DNA from: Rubripirellula lacrimiformis
GTDB lineage: Bacteria; Planctomycetota; Planctomycetia; Pirellulales; Pirellulaceae
Assembly (NCBI RefSeq): GCF_007741535.1
Contig: NZ_CP036525.1
Location: 124,001-188,000 of the forward strand
Direction of reading: 5' to 3'
Length of the DNA: 64,000 nt
The notes beneath the pieces were generated by a model. That model was not told the DNA's origin, did no database searches, and saw nothing but the letters and a program-made list of their open reading frames with translations. Positions 19,700 through 29,921 of this stretch are shown here, in pieces (positions within the stretch are counted from its first letter, which is position 1; each line of letters opens with the position of its first letter). The translations under genes and the position numbers were made by a program.

Positions 19700-22600
19700 G
19701 TGAGTACGGATCACGCGAACGAATCGCCATCGGATACCGGCTTTGGTGCTACCGACAACTCGTATTTGGTGACCCCTGCTTTTGGTGTCTCTGCATCGGC
19801 CGAAGTGAGCTCGGTGGCCGATGCTGAACCCAAATCGGAATCCGCTGATGCACCAAATTCCAGCAGTGGATCGGATGCTGGCGGTGCTGTGGGACACATT
19901 CCCACCGGAAACGATGCGACGGCAATCGATGCTATCGAATTTCGGGTCATTCGTCCGGGTTCGCCAGTCCGTCGGCTGCGATTGACGGGCAGCCGCTACA
20001 CCTTCGGCAGCGCCGAGGGTTGTTCGATTCGGCTGAGCGATTCGGCGCTTCGGCCGATGCATGCCGTTTTGATCCGTGACGCTGTCCGTGTCTTGGTCCG
20101 CGCCTATTCGGTCCCGATCGAGGTGAACGGAACCCGTAAAACCGAGGCATCGCTTGGCGTCGGCGATGTGATGTGCCTGGGGACTTATCAGTTCGAACTG
20201 ATTTCGATCTCCAGCGCCTCGGTCCATTCCACAGGCCAGGCGTTTGCGCCGGCCCCCCATTCGATCTTAGATTCGGAACTCCAAAACTCTGCTTCCGCTG
20301 GACATTCCGCCGACGGATTGCATCGGTCCGCCGAAAACCGATCGAGCGCGGCACGCTCTGCACGCCCCGAACTGCCATCGCCCGAAGATGTGATCTGGCG
20401 CGAACGGCTGCGACGCGAAATCGACCAATGGCGTGAACGTCAGGTCGAATGTGATCAGCGTGAACAACGATGTGACGAGCGCGAGTCGCATCTTCGTGGC
20501 CGTGAAACCGAGTTATGGTCACGAGCCGAGAATCTGTACCGCCGCGAGTCGAGATTGCAGACGCAAGAATCGGCGGTGATGAACTTGCACGACGATTACA
20601 TGGTTCGTCAGCAAGAATTGGTCGAAGCGAGACAGTTGGCGACTAGTCACGAAGATGAATTGAAACGCCGCGAATCCGAGTTCCAACTACAGGAACTCGA
20701 ATATCGCAAAAAACTTGAACTGGCTTCGCGACAGTTGTTGCAGTCGCAAACGCAAGCAGAGTCGGCGACGCAAGCTGTGGCTCGGATGCGCGAGCAGTTC
20801 GAATCGTTGAATCGCCAGATCGATGAACTGTCGATGCAACAACGCGAACTGTCCGATCACGAAGTTCGCCAAAATGACGAACACCAGCGGCTTCGGGATG
20901 AAATGCAGGTCCAGCGCGATCAGGCGATCGACGCACAGGCCGAAAGCGAAGCGCTCAGGCGAATCGCCGAAGCTCGCATCGAAGAGATGGAAGCGCAGCT
21001 GGAAGAACTGAAATCGGGAGCCAGCGATGCAGAATTCCATCAGGCCGAACTGGATTCCAGCGAACGGTTGATCGAGGAACTGAGAACCCAGGTCCAGCAG
21101 TTGCAGACTGCCGTCGCCGAAGCCAGCGAAGAATCCGCACGGCTGCGGAGCGATTACGAGGAAGCCTGCGAATCGGTTCGCCAACTCGAATCGTTGGTGG
21201 CTGAAAGCAATCAACGCGGTGACTTGGATCGCGAAAGTTGGATGTCCGAAGCCGACGAGCTTCGTGCCGCTATCGACCAGTTGACGATCGATCTGGCGCA
21301 AGCCAACGGCGAAGTCAGCGAAATGCGAGACGCCAACGAAGCGTTGACCATCCGGTTGGGCGTTGTCCAAGGCGAACGCGATGAAGCCCAGCTGCGTCCG
21401 ACGGTCGAAGATTTCACGTCCCTGCGGTACGAATTGGACGCGGCCAACGACAAGTTGTCCGAAATGAAGAAGGAATACGAGAACACGCTAAGCCGTCTTG
21501 CCAAAGTCGAAGAATCATCGAAGGCAGCTCCCAGCGGACTGAACGATTCAACATCGTTGCCCGTTGCATCGGCGATCGGTGCCGGTTTGCTAGGGATCGC
21601 GGTGTCGGACCGAGATGTTGAAATTCTGTCCGATGAAGTGGCCGAGGTGCAGCATGACGTGAACCAAGTCATCCAGAGCCAAGACGTTTCCGACGCGGAC
21701 AGTTCGGCAGCGGCCGTTGATCCTGCGAACGATCCCAGTGGGATCGATGAAACGAATGATTCGCATTCGCTGGAATCCAATCAGCCCCCATCCGCGTTAT
21801 CAAACGATGACGAGGATGACGTGTGGCCCACCTATCATGTGTCGACGCCCGATGCATCGGATCAGGTGGATGATGATGCTTCGGAATCGAGATCGCTGAC
21901 GTCCGACGATTGGGAATCGCCCATCGACGCACCGGAATCGACAGTCTCCGATTCGTTGGATGTCGATCCAGCCCAGGTCCAATTGCCGTCGATTTGGCAA
22001 GACGAAGACGCATCGTCGCAGTCGATGCAGACTCCGTTCACCAACATTCAAGAACCCGGGTTTCTTGCCACCAATGAACCTGGTGTGGTTTCGAGCGCAG
22101 GGCCTGGTTTTATCGTCCCAGACGATGACGTCCCAGCCGAATCGCCCATGCAATGGGGCGAAGCCGCTTGGTCTGCCGACTCGGATTCCGATAGCGTCGA
22201 CGATGACGACCAGCAATCCAGCAGCGATCCTTGGTCGGATTCCAATTCGTCAGCAGCCTCTGTCGAAACCGATGACGCGGCGGATGTGACATCCTCGCAT
22301 TGGAACGACTCTTCGTCGCCAACTGACGACGATGATGTCAGTGAAGATATCCGTGGCGTTGCCGATCTCGGTGAATCCGGGTTCCAAATTGCGGACAGTG
22401 AAACCCCCAACCCGTGGGCATCATCCGAGCTGAATTTCGATCAGCAGGACGCGGATGCTGCTGTGGATTCTGATCCCGCAGATTCAGTCGCTGCCGAATC
22501 GAACCTGCCGGGACTCTTGTTCCAAAACGATTCTAATGACTCGCTTGATCTGGATTCGGATCTGAACTCGCACAGCGACGTGGAATCGGATGATCAGCCG

Positions 22601-23719
22601 ATCAGCGGTTCGCTAGCCAGCATGCTGATCAAAGATCTGGAAAGCGATACAGGATCCGACAGCATCCAGACCGACGACGTGGACGTCGAACAGTCGTTCG
22701 AAGGCACCTATGTGATGCCGACCACTGACGAAGGTCGCGAAGAAGCCTCGGCATCCTGGAAACCGGCCGACGAATCCCAGGCTTGGGATCGGGAATACGA
22801 CGAGGAAGCCTACTCGAGCGAATTCGACGAGCAGGATTCCGACGACGATTCGGACATCGTGCTGGCCGAATCCGATCAAGACTACGATCCCACCGAAATG
22901 GTCTTTGATCGATTCACCGATCAAGATGAAAGCAGCGATAACAGCGTCGATCTATCGGATCATCAGCGACCTTGGGATCGCACCGAAGACGAATCGGAAT
23001 CGGTAGATGCTGTCCCCAGTGATCACTTGGATGACCACGGTGATTCCGCGTCGATGGGACAGTACGAGAGTGAGGACGATGGCGACGAATTGGAAGCGGA
23101 GTTGCCGGTTTCCGATACTTCGCAAACCATGTCCGCCAACGAGACGACCTCGGTCAGCGGTGCCGAAGACGACGATGATTCGATCGAAGCGTACATGAAT
23201 CGGTTGCTGAATCGAGTTCAGGGTAACCCCGGTGGTGAGGAAGCGTCCAAGCCTTCGACTTTGTCGTTGTCGACGTCGGTACCCAGTGCAGTGTCCGAAC
23301 TGGACGTGGACACCGGTGGTGCCGAAGCGGTCGTCGAAGTCATCGACCCCGACGCACCCTTGGTGCCTCGTTCACATGCACCGGAACGCAACAGCGACTT
23401 GTCGGCGATGCGAGACCTTGCCAACCAGAGTGCAAGAACAGCGATTAGCCACAGCGCACGAATTCAGACACGCAATATCCAGGTTGCCGGTGTCTGCAAC
23501 CTGGCTGTCGCAGCGGTAGCCGTCATCGCCGCGCTGGCCGTTTCAGTGATGTTAGAGGGTGGGTTGTTGTACATCGCATGGGTGATGGCGTTGATCATCG
23601 CAGGCGTTTCGGTACGTGATGCGAAGAACAACTTTTCCGAAGCTAGGCGTCGGGCGGAAACCAGCGGCAGCAGCGACGACGATGACAGCAGCGATAAACC
23701 CGAAGTCATTGGTTCGTAA
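19700..23719 (+). CDS. Giant FHA-domain / coiled-coil / acidic membrane protein
   Basis: 1339 residues starting at GTG 19700, preceded by AAGGGA. Residues ~78-175 form an FHA domain: RLTGSRYTFGSAEGCSIRL, then LRPMHAVL, then SVPIEVNGT, a phosphothreonine-binding module. A Glu/Gln/Arg-rich coiled coil of about 370 residues follows. Next are some 600 residues of very acidic Ser/Asp-rich low-complexity sequence. Two adjacent membrane segments near the C-terminus (CNLAVAAVAVIAALAVSV and GGLLYIAWVMALIIAG) would anchor it in the inner membrane. It lies upstream of an ECF sigma/kinase operon on the same strand, so the FHA domain may bind proteins phosphorylated by the kinase at 26117. That link is inferred. 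Confidence 0.85.
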   Translation: MSTDHANESPSDTGFGATDNSYLVTPAFGVSASAEVSSVADAEPKSESADAPNSSSGSDAGGAVGHIPTGNDATAIDAIEFRVIRPGSPVRRLRLTGSRYTFGSAEGCSIRLSDSALRPMHAVLIRDAVRVLVRAYSVPIEVNGTRKTEASLGVGDVMCLGTYQFELISISSASVHSTGQAFAPAPHSILDSELQNSASAGHSADGLHRSAENRSSAARSARPELPSPEDVIWRERLRREIDQWRERQVECDQREQRCDERESHLRGRETELWSRAENLYRRESRLQTQESAVMNLHDDYMVRQQELVEARQLATSHEDELKRRESEFQLQELEYRKKLELASRQLLQSQTQAESATQAVARMREQFESLNRQIDELSMQQRELSDHEVRQNDEHQRLRDEMQVQRDQAIDAQAESEALRRIAEARIEEMEAQLEELKSGASDAEFHQAELDSSERLIEELRTQVQQLQTAVAEASEESARLRSDYEEACESVRQLESLVAESNQRGDLDRESWMSEADELRAAIDQLTIDLAQANGEVSEMRDANEALTIRLGVVQGERDEAQLRPTVEDFTSLRYELDAANDKLSEMKKEYENTLSRLAKVEESSKAAPSGLNDSTSLPVASAIGAGLLGIAVSDRDVEILSDEVAEVQHDVNQVIQSQDVSDADSSAAAVDPANDPSGIDETNDSHSLESNQPPSALSNDDEDDVWPTYHVSTPDASDQVDDDASESRSLTSDDWESPIDAPESTVSDSLDVDPAQVQLPSIWQDEDASSQSMQTPFTNIQEPGFLATNEPGVVSSAGPGFIVPDDDVPAESPMQWGEAAWSADSDSDSVDDDDQQSSSDPWSDSNSSAASVETDDAADVTSSHWNDSSSPTDDDDVSEDIRGVADLGESGFQIADSETPNPWASSELNFDQQDADAAVDSDPADSVAAESNLPGLLFQNDSNDSLDLDSDLNSHSDVESDDQPISGSLASMLIKDLESDTGSDSIQTDDVDVEQSFEGTYVMPTTDEGREEASASWKPADESQAWDREYDEEAYSSEFDEQDSDDDSDIVLAESDQDYDPTEMVFDRFTDQDESSDNSVDLSDHQRPWDRTEDESESVDAVPSDHLDDHGDSASMGQYESEDDGDELEAELPVSDTSQTMSANETTSVSGAEDDDDSIEAYMNRLLNRVQGNPGGEEASKPSTLSLSTSVPSAVSELDVDTGGAEAVVEVIDPDAPLVPRSHAPERNSDLSAMRDLANQSARTAISHSARIQTRNIQVAGVCNLAVAAVAVIAALAVSVMLEGGLLYIAWVMALIIAGVSVRDAKNNFSEARRRAETSGSSDDDDSSDKPEVIGS

Positions 23720-24110
23720 ACGAAGGTGCCGACCGTGGGACGTTCGTCACGTCGTGATCGCACCATCCGGGGCGGCCGATCGGTGACGGCGACGATGCCG
23801 CCGGCTTGGATACCGCTATTTGGGATACCGCCATTTGAGATACCAGAGCAGGCCTGAATTGGACCACCGGGACGGCGGGAACGGGATCGATGAATGACGC
23901 CGGGCGGTTTGGTGCATAATGAAGGAACGTGGCGACCCATCCCTTCGCTTTTTTCAGATTCTTGTTCGCTTGCCCAGTCGACTGTCGCCTATCCCAGTGG
24001 GACGGTGCGCCGGCATGCCAATCCGTTGATTCGGAATCAGGTGGTCTGGAAATCTTAGCCGAAATGGGCCGTCCCGCCTGTCGTCTGTTTGCACCCGCGG
24101 TGGCCGTGCT
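23720..24110. promoter_or_regulatory. Intergenic region upstream of the ECF/kinase operon
   Basis: 391 bases. It carries a short direct repeat from about 23809: GATACCGCTATTTGG, GATACCGCCATTTGA, then GATACC, three phased copies 15-16 bases apart. The rest shows nothing I can support; the operon promoter is expected here. Confidence 0.4.
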
Positions 24111-24698
24111 ATGAATCCAATCGAACCCGCGCACAACGAAATCGAATCCGATTCGATTTCCTTGGCTGGTATCTGGCATCGTTTCGGGGACCAGTTCCGA
24201 CGACGCGCACGCACGCGATTGCGTCAGTACGGTTTGGCGGGGCAAGCCGAATCGATGGACATCTGCAACGATGTGATGGCGGAACTGATTCGGCGGCAGG
24301 ACAGTGACCGCAGCCATGGTCCGCCTGCATCACACGATGAAGTTCTGGCCTACATCATGCGTGCGATCGACAACCAGGTGATCGACACGTTTCGAACGTT
24401 GGCACGCCAATGCCGCGACTTTCGACGCAATGAATCTGCCCCGGCCGAGGACATGTCGATCGTTTCAGCGGTCGGGACACCCAGTCAAATTGCGATTCGC
24501 CGTGAAGTGATGCAACGGATCCGATCCTTTGTTTCGGACGACGACGCGCGGGCAATCGATCTGATGCTCGAAAATCGTGACTGGAACGAAATCGGTGGAG
24601 TCCTAGGCGTCAAACCGGATACCGCACGGATTCGGATCCGCCGCGCGCTCGATCGTGTCCGCACTCAGATGGGATTGTCACCCGAGGCCGGTCCGTGA
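24111..24698 (+). CDS. ECF-type RNA polymerase sigma factor
   Basis: 195 residues. Region 2 is recognisable (LAYIMRAIDNQVIDTFRTLARQ) and region 4 ends in a helix-turn-helix (DWNEIGGVLGVKPDTARIRIRRALDRVR). This matches planctomycete ECF sigma factors that are encoded beside Ser/Thr kinases rather than classic anti-sigma factors. Its stop overlaps the next start (GTGA at 24695), so the two genes are translationally coupled. The kinase pair downstream is likely involved in its control. Start ATG at 24111. Confidence 0.85.
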   Translation: MNPIEPAHNEIESDSISLAGIWHRFGDQFRRRARTRLRQYGLAGQAESMDICNDVMAELIRRQDSDRSHGPPASHDEVLAYIMRAIDNQVIDTFRTLARQCRDFRRNESAPAEDMSIVSAVGTPSQIAIRREVMQRIRSFVSDDDARAIDLMLENRDWNEIGGVLGVKPDTARIRIRRALDRVRTQMGLSPEAGP

Positions 24699-26077
24699 AC
24701 GCGCGAATGGATCTCAGCAACCTCAGTATCGATGAATTGATTCAGACGATGCGACAATGGCGAAGTCGTGATCCCGAGTCCAGCTTGATACGTTGGTTGG
24801 AAGACCATCTGGTTTCGACTTCTCGGTTGGTCGATCTGGTGTGCATCGATTTGATCCAGCGCCGCCGGATGGGACAGCGTGCGGTGGTCGAAGACTATGT
24901 CGCTGACTTTCCTGCGCTGTCGGATGACGACGCTATGTTGGATGTGATCGATGCCGAGGTGTGTGTCACGGTCGAATTGGGAATGGCGGTCGATCGTGAT
25001 TCGTATTTGAAACGGTTTCCCCGTTTAGCGGGACCCATCGACGAATTGCTGCAACTGAACGAACAGGTGGGGGCCGCCCCAGCAGCGGTCGGGTCAAGTT
25101 TCCAGCAATCATCAGCGACGAGTCGATCGGAAGGATCGACCGTGTTGACGCACTGCGCAGCGGACGCCGACGATGGGCTGCCCGACAAACTGCGTTGCAT
25201 CGAAACACCGGATTGGTTCGTGGGGGGTCGCTGTGTTGCCAGCGGCAATGGAATCGATTCAACGCCTCAGCACTGGTTGGTCCGCGGCCGTGACAAGCTG
25301 CGAGGAATCAACCTTGCGATGAAGGTGATTCAGTTGCCGGCGACTTGGCAATCCGACCACACCACGTGGATTCTGGATTCGTGCGAGGCGGCTTCATCGG
25401 TGTCGCATCCGGCTTGGGTTCGACCGATCCTAGCGACGGTCCAAGGACCCTTTCTGGCTGTGATCCGCCCGTGGGTGTTTGCGGCGACCCAACCGATCGC
25501 AACCGGTCATTGGAAACCGCGTCTGTCGGATGCGGGTCTTTCATCAGCAGCCGCCTGCGGTGCATCGGCGGACTCGGCCAGCGAAGTCTGGGCTAGGATC
25601 GCCAGAGTCGCCTTTGCTTTGGCTGCCGCCCATCGCGTCAACGTGACTCACGGCGCCGTTCACGCCGGCAACCTGATGGTGGACCAACAGGGCAACGTGA
25701 ATCTGGTCGATGCGGTCGCGGGACATCACACCATCCCACGATGGCTGGATTCGGGGGATCCGAGCGTCGGCGTCCATGACTTTCGGTCACCGATGATCGT
25801 CCAGCAACAGAAAGCCTGCGATGTGGACGACTTGTTAGAACTGGTGGCGGTTACCATGGTAGGGATGAATCCGGCTAGATTCGACGACGTCTTCGGCCGG
25901 ATTCATCAAGCCGCTGCTGATGAACCCGATCAACCGTGTGCAGCGATCGGCGACGCGGTGATGCGGTTCATCAGCGATCCACCCGATGGTTTCATTGGGC
26001 CGTTGGCGGAACGCCCAACCCGATGGCGATCGCGAGCGTCACAGTGGTGGAAGTCGCGAATGTTTCCCAAGCCCTGA
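24695..26077 (+). CDS. Degenerate Ser/Thr kinase-like protein (probable pseudokinase)
   Basis: 460 residues, GTG start overlapping the sigma gene by four bases. The N-terminal ~130 residues (RRRMGQRAVVEDYVADFPAL ... DSYLKRFPRL) match the region that precedes the kinase domain in planctomycete ECF-linked kinases. The C-terminal half keeps a kinase-like catalytic-loop shape, HGAVHAGNLMVDQQGNVNLV, but the HRD aspartate is replaced (V-H-A) and the DFG position reads LVDAVAG. No glycine-rich loop is clear. I therefore call it catalytically weak or dead, perhaps a scaffold or sensor for the sigma factor. It is followed by the active kinase 39 bases downstream. Confidence 0.7.
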   Translation: MNARMDLSNLSIDELIQTMRQWRSRDPESSLIRWLEDHLVSTSRLVDLVCIDLIQRRRMGQRAVVEDYVADFPALSDDDAMLDVIDAEVCVTVELGMAVDRDSYLKRFPRLAGPIDELLQLNEQVGAAPAAVGSSFQQSSATSRSEGSTVLTHCAADADDGLPDKLRCIETPDWFVGGRCVASGNGIDSTPQHWLVRGRDKLRGINLAMKVIQLPATWQSDHTTWILDSCEAASSVSHPAWVRPILATVQGPFLAVIRPWVFAATQPIATGHWKPRLSDAGLSSAAACGASADSASEVWARIARVAFALAAAHRVNVTHGAVHAGNLMVDQQGNVNLVDAVAGHHTIPRWLDSGDPSVGVHDFRSPMIVQQQKACDVDDLLELVAVTMVGMNPARFDDVFGRIHQAAADEPDQPCAAIGDAVMRFISDPPDGFIGPLAERPTRWRSRASQWWKSRMFPKP

Positions 26078-26116
26078 TTGAACCTGTCCATGAACTCTTA
26101 GCAGCCTGCACGATTG

Positions 26117-28618
26117 ATGCGTATCAAATGTCCTGAATGCGAATCAGTCATGTCGTTGACGGTACCGGCCGCCGGAACCTATCGTCCGAATTGCACGCAT
26201 TGCCAACGAAAATTTCGGTTGAAGGTGACGTCGGATGACCCACCCAAGATTGGTGTTGGTCGAATCAAAGATGCCATGGACCAACCGGCGGCTGGCACCC
26301 AACCCGTTGTCGCGCAGCCACAATCTTCGGCGCTAGGCCAGATGCCACAGCGATTGGGCGGGTATCGGATCATCCGCCAAATCGGTCGCGGTGCGATGGG
26401 GGCGGTGTACGAAGCCAAACAAATCTCGTTGGATCGCCAAGTCGCCTTGAAAACGATTCGCGACCGCTGGACCGATAGCCCCGCTTCGCTGGCCCGTTTC
26501 GTCCGCGAAGCCTACGCGGCCGCCCAGTTGACGCACCACAATGTCGTCCAGATCTATGATTTTGGCGAGGAAGGTGGACGTTACTATTTCAGCATGGAAT
26601 GGGTTCGCGGTGGCCCGCTGGACGCGGTCGTTCGCCAGAAAGGGGCGTTGGATCCACGGCTGGCTGCTGGGTACGCATTGCAGGCGGCTCGGGGGCTTCA
26701 GTTCGCGCATCGTCACGGGATGGTGCACCGCGATGTCAAACCCGCCAATCTGTTGCTTAGCGACGAAGGGGTGATCAAGGTTGCCGACCTGGGGCTGGTG
26801 AAGATACCCGACCACGCCGAAATCGAAACCGAAAGTGGATTGGTCACTTCCGGTGGAATCTATAGCGGAACCGAAGTCACGATCCAGGGAACCGCGGTGG
26901 GAACGCCGGCGTACATGTCGCCCGAACAGGCGGCGGACGCGGCGCGTGTGGACCACCGCGCCGATATCTATTCGCTTGGCTGCACCCTGTTTTTCTTGCT
27001 GACCGGACGCCCGCCCTTTGACGGTTCGGTTGCATCGGAGGTGATGGAACAACACGCCCGCACAACGGCTCCCGATGTCCGCAAAGTCAACGCACGTGTT
27101 CCCCAACCGCTGGCGGACATTATCGCGCGTTCGATCGCCAAGCGCCCCGCCGATCGTTACCCATCGTTGGTGCAGTGCATCCACGATTTGGAACAGTTTC
27201 TGGGACTCGAAAGCGAAGGTGACTTTTCGCCATCGTCAGTGCAAGCAGACCGATGGGAACGTATCGCGGCCCAGCATGCGTCGGTCGGATCGCTGCAACG
27301 TATCGACACGCTGGCTTTCGCTGGGTTTGCTGCCCTTTCGATTCTGGTATCGCTGGCAACGTTCACGATCGAGATGGATTGGTGGTTGCTAGGCATCACT
27401 CTATGGGTGGCCGGTGTTGGCGTGACAATTTCACTAGCCGGGAATCGTAGCCCGGTCGTCGCGCGGACTCGATCTTGGTTGGGATCGCTGTCCATGATTG
27501 AATTGGCGGCGGGATGGATGGGCGTGTCTGCGCTGGTTCTGATCGTGATTGCGGCTGGGATGTGGCCGGGACTTTTGGCGGGGGCCATCATCGGATCGGT
27601 GATGGCGTTGGGTTACCACCTAGGCGTGGTTGGCCCCATCGAGGAACGCCGCAGCCAATCGCTGAGCGAAGCCGAACGGTTTCTCCGTGACTTGCGAATC
27701 AGCGGAGCTGACGAACAGGGACTGCGTCTTTTCACCGCGCGGTATGGCGGGGCACGATGGCAGCCGCTGTTCGAATCGCTGTTTGGCTATGACGCGCTGC
27801 TTGCGGTCCGCGAAGCGCTGAAAAACGATCCCGCACTGGCAGGCAAGATTGGCGGATCGTCTTTGCGAGACCGACTGTGTGCCAACCTGATGCTGCGCAC
27901 GACCGTCAATCACCACCGAACCCAACAGAAACGACTGGCAAAGATCGAAAAAGCAGGGCTTCAAAGCGAAGGGATGAATGCCGCCGAAGCCGAAAAACGT
28001 AGTTGGGCCATCGCGGACGCGGTCATGCAAAACGCACACTACACGCTTCAGCCCAGCACCGATTCGGACGCGGTCGCGGTTGCCAAACGGGCTCGGATGC
28101 GAGCGATGTTGGCTGATGCTAGAAGCGGGAACTACCAAGTGATGCGCGACCGTTCCACGCCTTTGCGATTCGCGTTGGGCGCACCGACACGATTGATCGT
28201 GGGCTGTGGATTGCTATCGATATTTGCAATCTGGGGCAATCATCAAGGGTTGTTCGAATCCATCAAGGACATCGAAACGCTGAAACAGATTGGTTCTGGC
28301 AGCGCCGACTACAACAGCCTCGGGTCTGCCGTCCGCGATGCGGCGATGTCGGCCAGCGATGGCGGGGATGCATCCATGATGGGCAAGGGGATCAATCCCT
28401 GGTCGATCGGCGTGGCCGGTCTGCTGATGGCGATGTCGGCGTTCGTATCGGGGTGGCGAATGTCCATCCCGGCAACGATTGCCACCATCGTGATCTTGCT
28501 GGGACCACAGATCGGGATTTCCGGTTGGGGCGACATCGTGCCGCCATGGATGGTCGCCGCGGGGATCGGGTTGTTGATCTATGTACCGGGAATCATCTTC
28601 GGCGAAACCGAGACCTGA
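26117..28618 (+). CDS. Membrane Ser/Thr protein kinase with zinc-ribbon N-terminus
   Basis: 833 residues from ATG 26117 (an in-frame TTG lies at 26114). Residues 1-30 carry a CPEC ... CTHC zinc ribbon. The kinase domain spans ~83-350: glycine loop GRGAMGAVYEA, lysine in VALKTI, catalytic loop VHRDVKPANLLL, ADLGLVK in place of DFG, and GTPAYMSPEQ. Several membrane segments follow, and a soluble domain of about 170 residues is placed between two membrane blocks. It probably phosphorylates proteins of the ECF sigma pathway encoded just upstream, an inference from operon order. It is followed convergently by the DUF1552 gene, five bases away. Confidence 0.9.
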   Translation: MRIKCPECESVMSLTVPAAGTYRPNCTHCQRKFRLKVTSDDPPKIGVGRIKDAMDQPAAGTQPVVAQPQSSALGQMPQRLGGYRIIRQIGRGAMGAVYEAKQISLDRQVALKTIRDRWTDSPASLARFVREAYAAAQLTHHNVVQIYDFGEEGGRYYFSMEWVRGGPLDAVVRQKGALDPRLAAGYALQAARGLQFAHRHGMVHRDVKPANLLLSDEGVIKVADLGLVKIPDHAEIETESGLVTSGGIYSGTEVTIQGTAVGTPAYMSPEQAADAARVDHRADIYSLGCTLFFLLTGRPPFDGSVASEVMEQHARTTAPDVRKVNARVPQPLADIIARSIAKRPADRYPSLVQCIHDLEQFLGLESEGDFSPSSVQADRWERIAAQHASVGSLQRIDTLAFAGFAALSILVSLATFTIEMDWWLLGITLWVAGVGVTISLAGNRSPVVARTRSWLGSLSMIELAAGWMGVSALVLIVIAAGMWPGLLAGAIIGSVMALGYHLGVVGPIEERRSQSLSEAERFLRDLRISGADEQGLRLFTARYGGARWQPLFESLFGYDALLAVREALKNDPALAGKIGGSSLRDRLCANLMLRTTVNHHRTQQKRLAKIEKAGLQSEGMNAAEAEKRSWAIADAVMQNAHYTLQPSTDSDAVAVAKRARMRAMLADARSGNYQVMRDRSTPLRFALGAPTRLIVGCGLLSIFAIWGNHQGLFESIKDIETLKQIGSGSADYNSLGSAVRDAAMSASDGGDASMMGKGINPWSIGVAGLLMAMSAFVSGWRMSIPATIATIVILLGPQIGISGWGDIVPPWMVAAGIGLLIYVPGIIFGETET

Positions 28619-28622
28619 ATGA

Positions 28623-29921
28623 TTAGCCAAGCCCGTTCAAGGTGCCGGTGCTGGTCGCGAACTGATCGATTTCCAGACCGACGTTCTGCAGCAGCGACAC
28701 GAACAGGTTTGGCAGCGGGTAATTGTTTTTGCGATCGAACGCCAGGTGACCTGCATGTCGGAATCCGCCACCGGCCAACAGCACCGGCATGTTGCGGTTG
28801 TCGTGATTCGATGCGTTGCCCAAGTTGCTGGTCAACAAAACGTTGGTGCTGTCCAGCAGCGTCTGGTCGCCATCCTGGGATGCGTTCAGGTCACGGATGA
28901 ATTCACCCCACTGGGCCACGATCGCGCCTTCGACCAACGCCAATTGTTCCAGTTTGGATTCGTCCATGCCGTGATGGCTGAGATTGTGGTGCGCCGTTTC
29001 CACACCTTCGATCGGAATCACGCCACCGGCGCCTGGGATGTGCAACGACACGAATCGCGACGAATCGGTTTGCAGCGCCAACTTGATCACATCGCACATC
29101 GTCCTTTGGCGGCCGATCAGGTCGCCGGGATTGTTGATGTCAACCGGCTTTTTCGCGTCGACTTTGGGCTTGGGGCGTTTGGCCCATTTTTCGGTTTCTT
29201 CCATTCGCCGTTCCAGCGCTCGCACGCTCGTGAAGTACGCGTCCAGCCGATCGCGGTCGCCTTGACCTAGGTCTCGCTGCAACGACTTCGCATCCTCACC
29301 TACCAAATCCATGATGCTTCGCCCTTGCCGAACCTGGCTGGCTCTGTGGGCGCGTTCGCTGACCGGATCGTCGACAAACAGTTTTTCAAACAGTCGCGAA
29401 GGTCGATCTTGCGGAGGGATCATCGCACCGCTTTCGGTATAGCACGGGCTGGTGCTACCGCTGGTGCTAAGCACCAAAGATGGGAATCGGGTGGCGTCAC
29501 CCAAGTGTTTGGCCATCAACTGGTCGATCGAAATCGAATTCGCCGCTTTGCCGGACGAACCGATTTCCGATGCGGTCAAAATGCTGGCTTCGGCGCGGTG
29601 TCCACCTTTCACGCCTGGGTGAGAAACACCCGACACGACGGTTAGCTTTTCGCGAACGTCGGACAGTGGTTTCAGGTAAGGCGACGCTTCGTAATCGCGG
29701 CCGTCGTTCTTGGGGAACAGATTGTCGGCAACCAGTCCCAATCCCAACGTCATCGCAACAAACCGTTTGGGCGCGGCCGCCTGGGCGCTGCTGGCAAACG
29801 ACGGTTGCATCGCGGTCAGCCACGGCAGGCTCATCGAAACACCGGCACCACGCAGCACGGTCCGCCGATGCAGAGCGCGACGAAAATTGAACTGAACGCG
29901 TTTATCGGATGGCATGATCAT
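28623..29921 (-). CDS. DUF1552 family protein
   Basis: 432 residues. The start is the ATG at 29919-29921, which overlaps the stop of the upstream DUF1592 gene (ATGA), so the two are coupled. It opens with a twin-arginine-like segment ([20 protein letters not shown]). Conserved DUF1552 features include [10 protein letters not shown], the [13 protein letters not shown] segment and the late [14 protein letters not shown] / [19 protein letters not shown] blocks. The family is related to the DUF1501 sulfatase-like proteins of Planctomycetes. It is exported and of unknown activity, always paired with a DUF1592-type cytochrome-like protein. Confidence 0.88.
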   Translation of the reverse strand: MIMPSDKRVQFNFRRALHRRTVLRGAGVSMSLPWLTAMQPSFASSAQAAAPKRFVAMTLGLGLVADNLFPKNDGRDYEASPYLKPLSDVREKLTVVSGVSHPGVKGGHRAEASILTASEIGSSGKAANSISIDQLMAKHLGDATRFPSLVLSTSGSTSPCYTESGAMIPPQDRPSRLFEKLFVDDPVSERAHRASQVRQGRSIMDLVGEDAKSLQRDLGQGDRDRLDAYFTSVRALERRMEETEKWAKRPKPKVDAKKPVDINNPGDLIGRQRTMCDVIKLALQTDSSRFVSLHIPGAGGVIPIEGVETAHHNLSHHGMDESKLEQLALVEGAIVAQWGEFIRDLNASQDGDQTLLDSTNVLLTSNLGNASNHDNRNMPVLLAGGGFRHAGHLAFDRKNNYPLPNLFVSLLQNVGLEIDQFATSTGTLNGLG

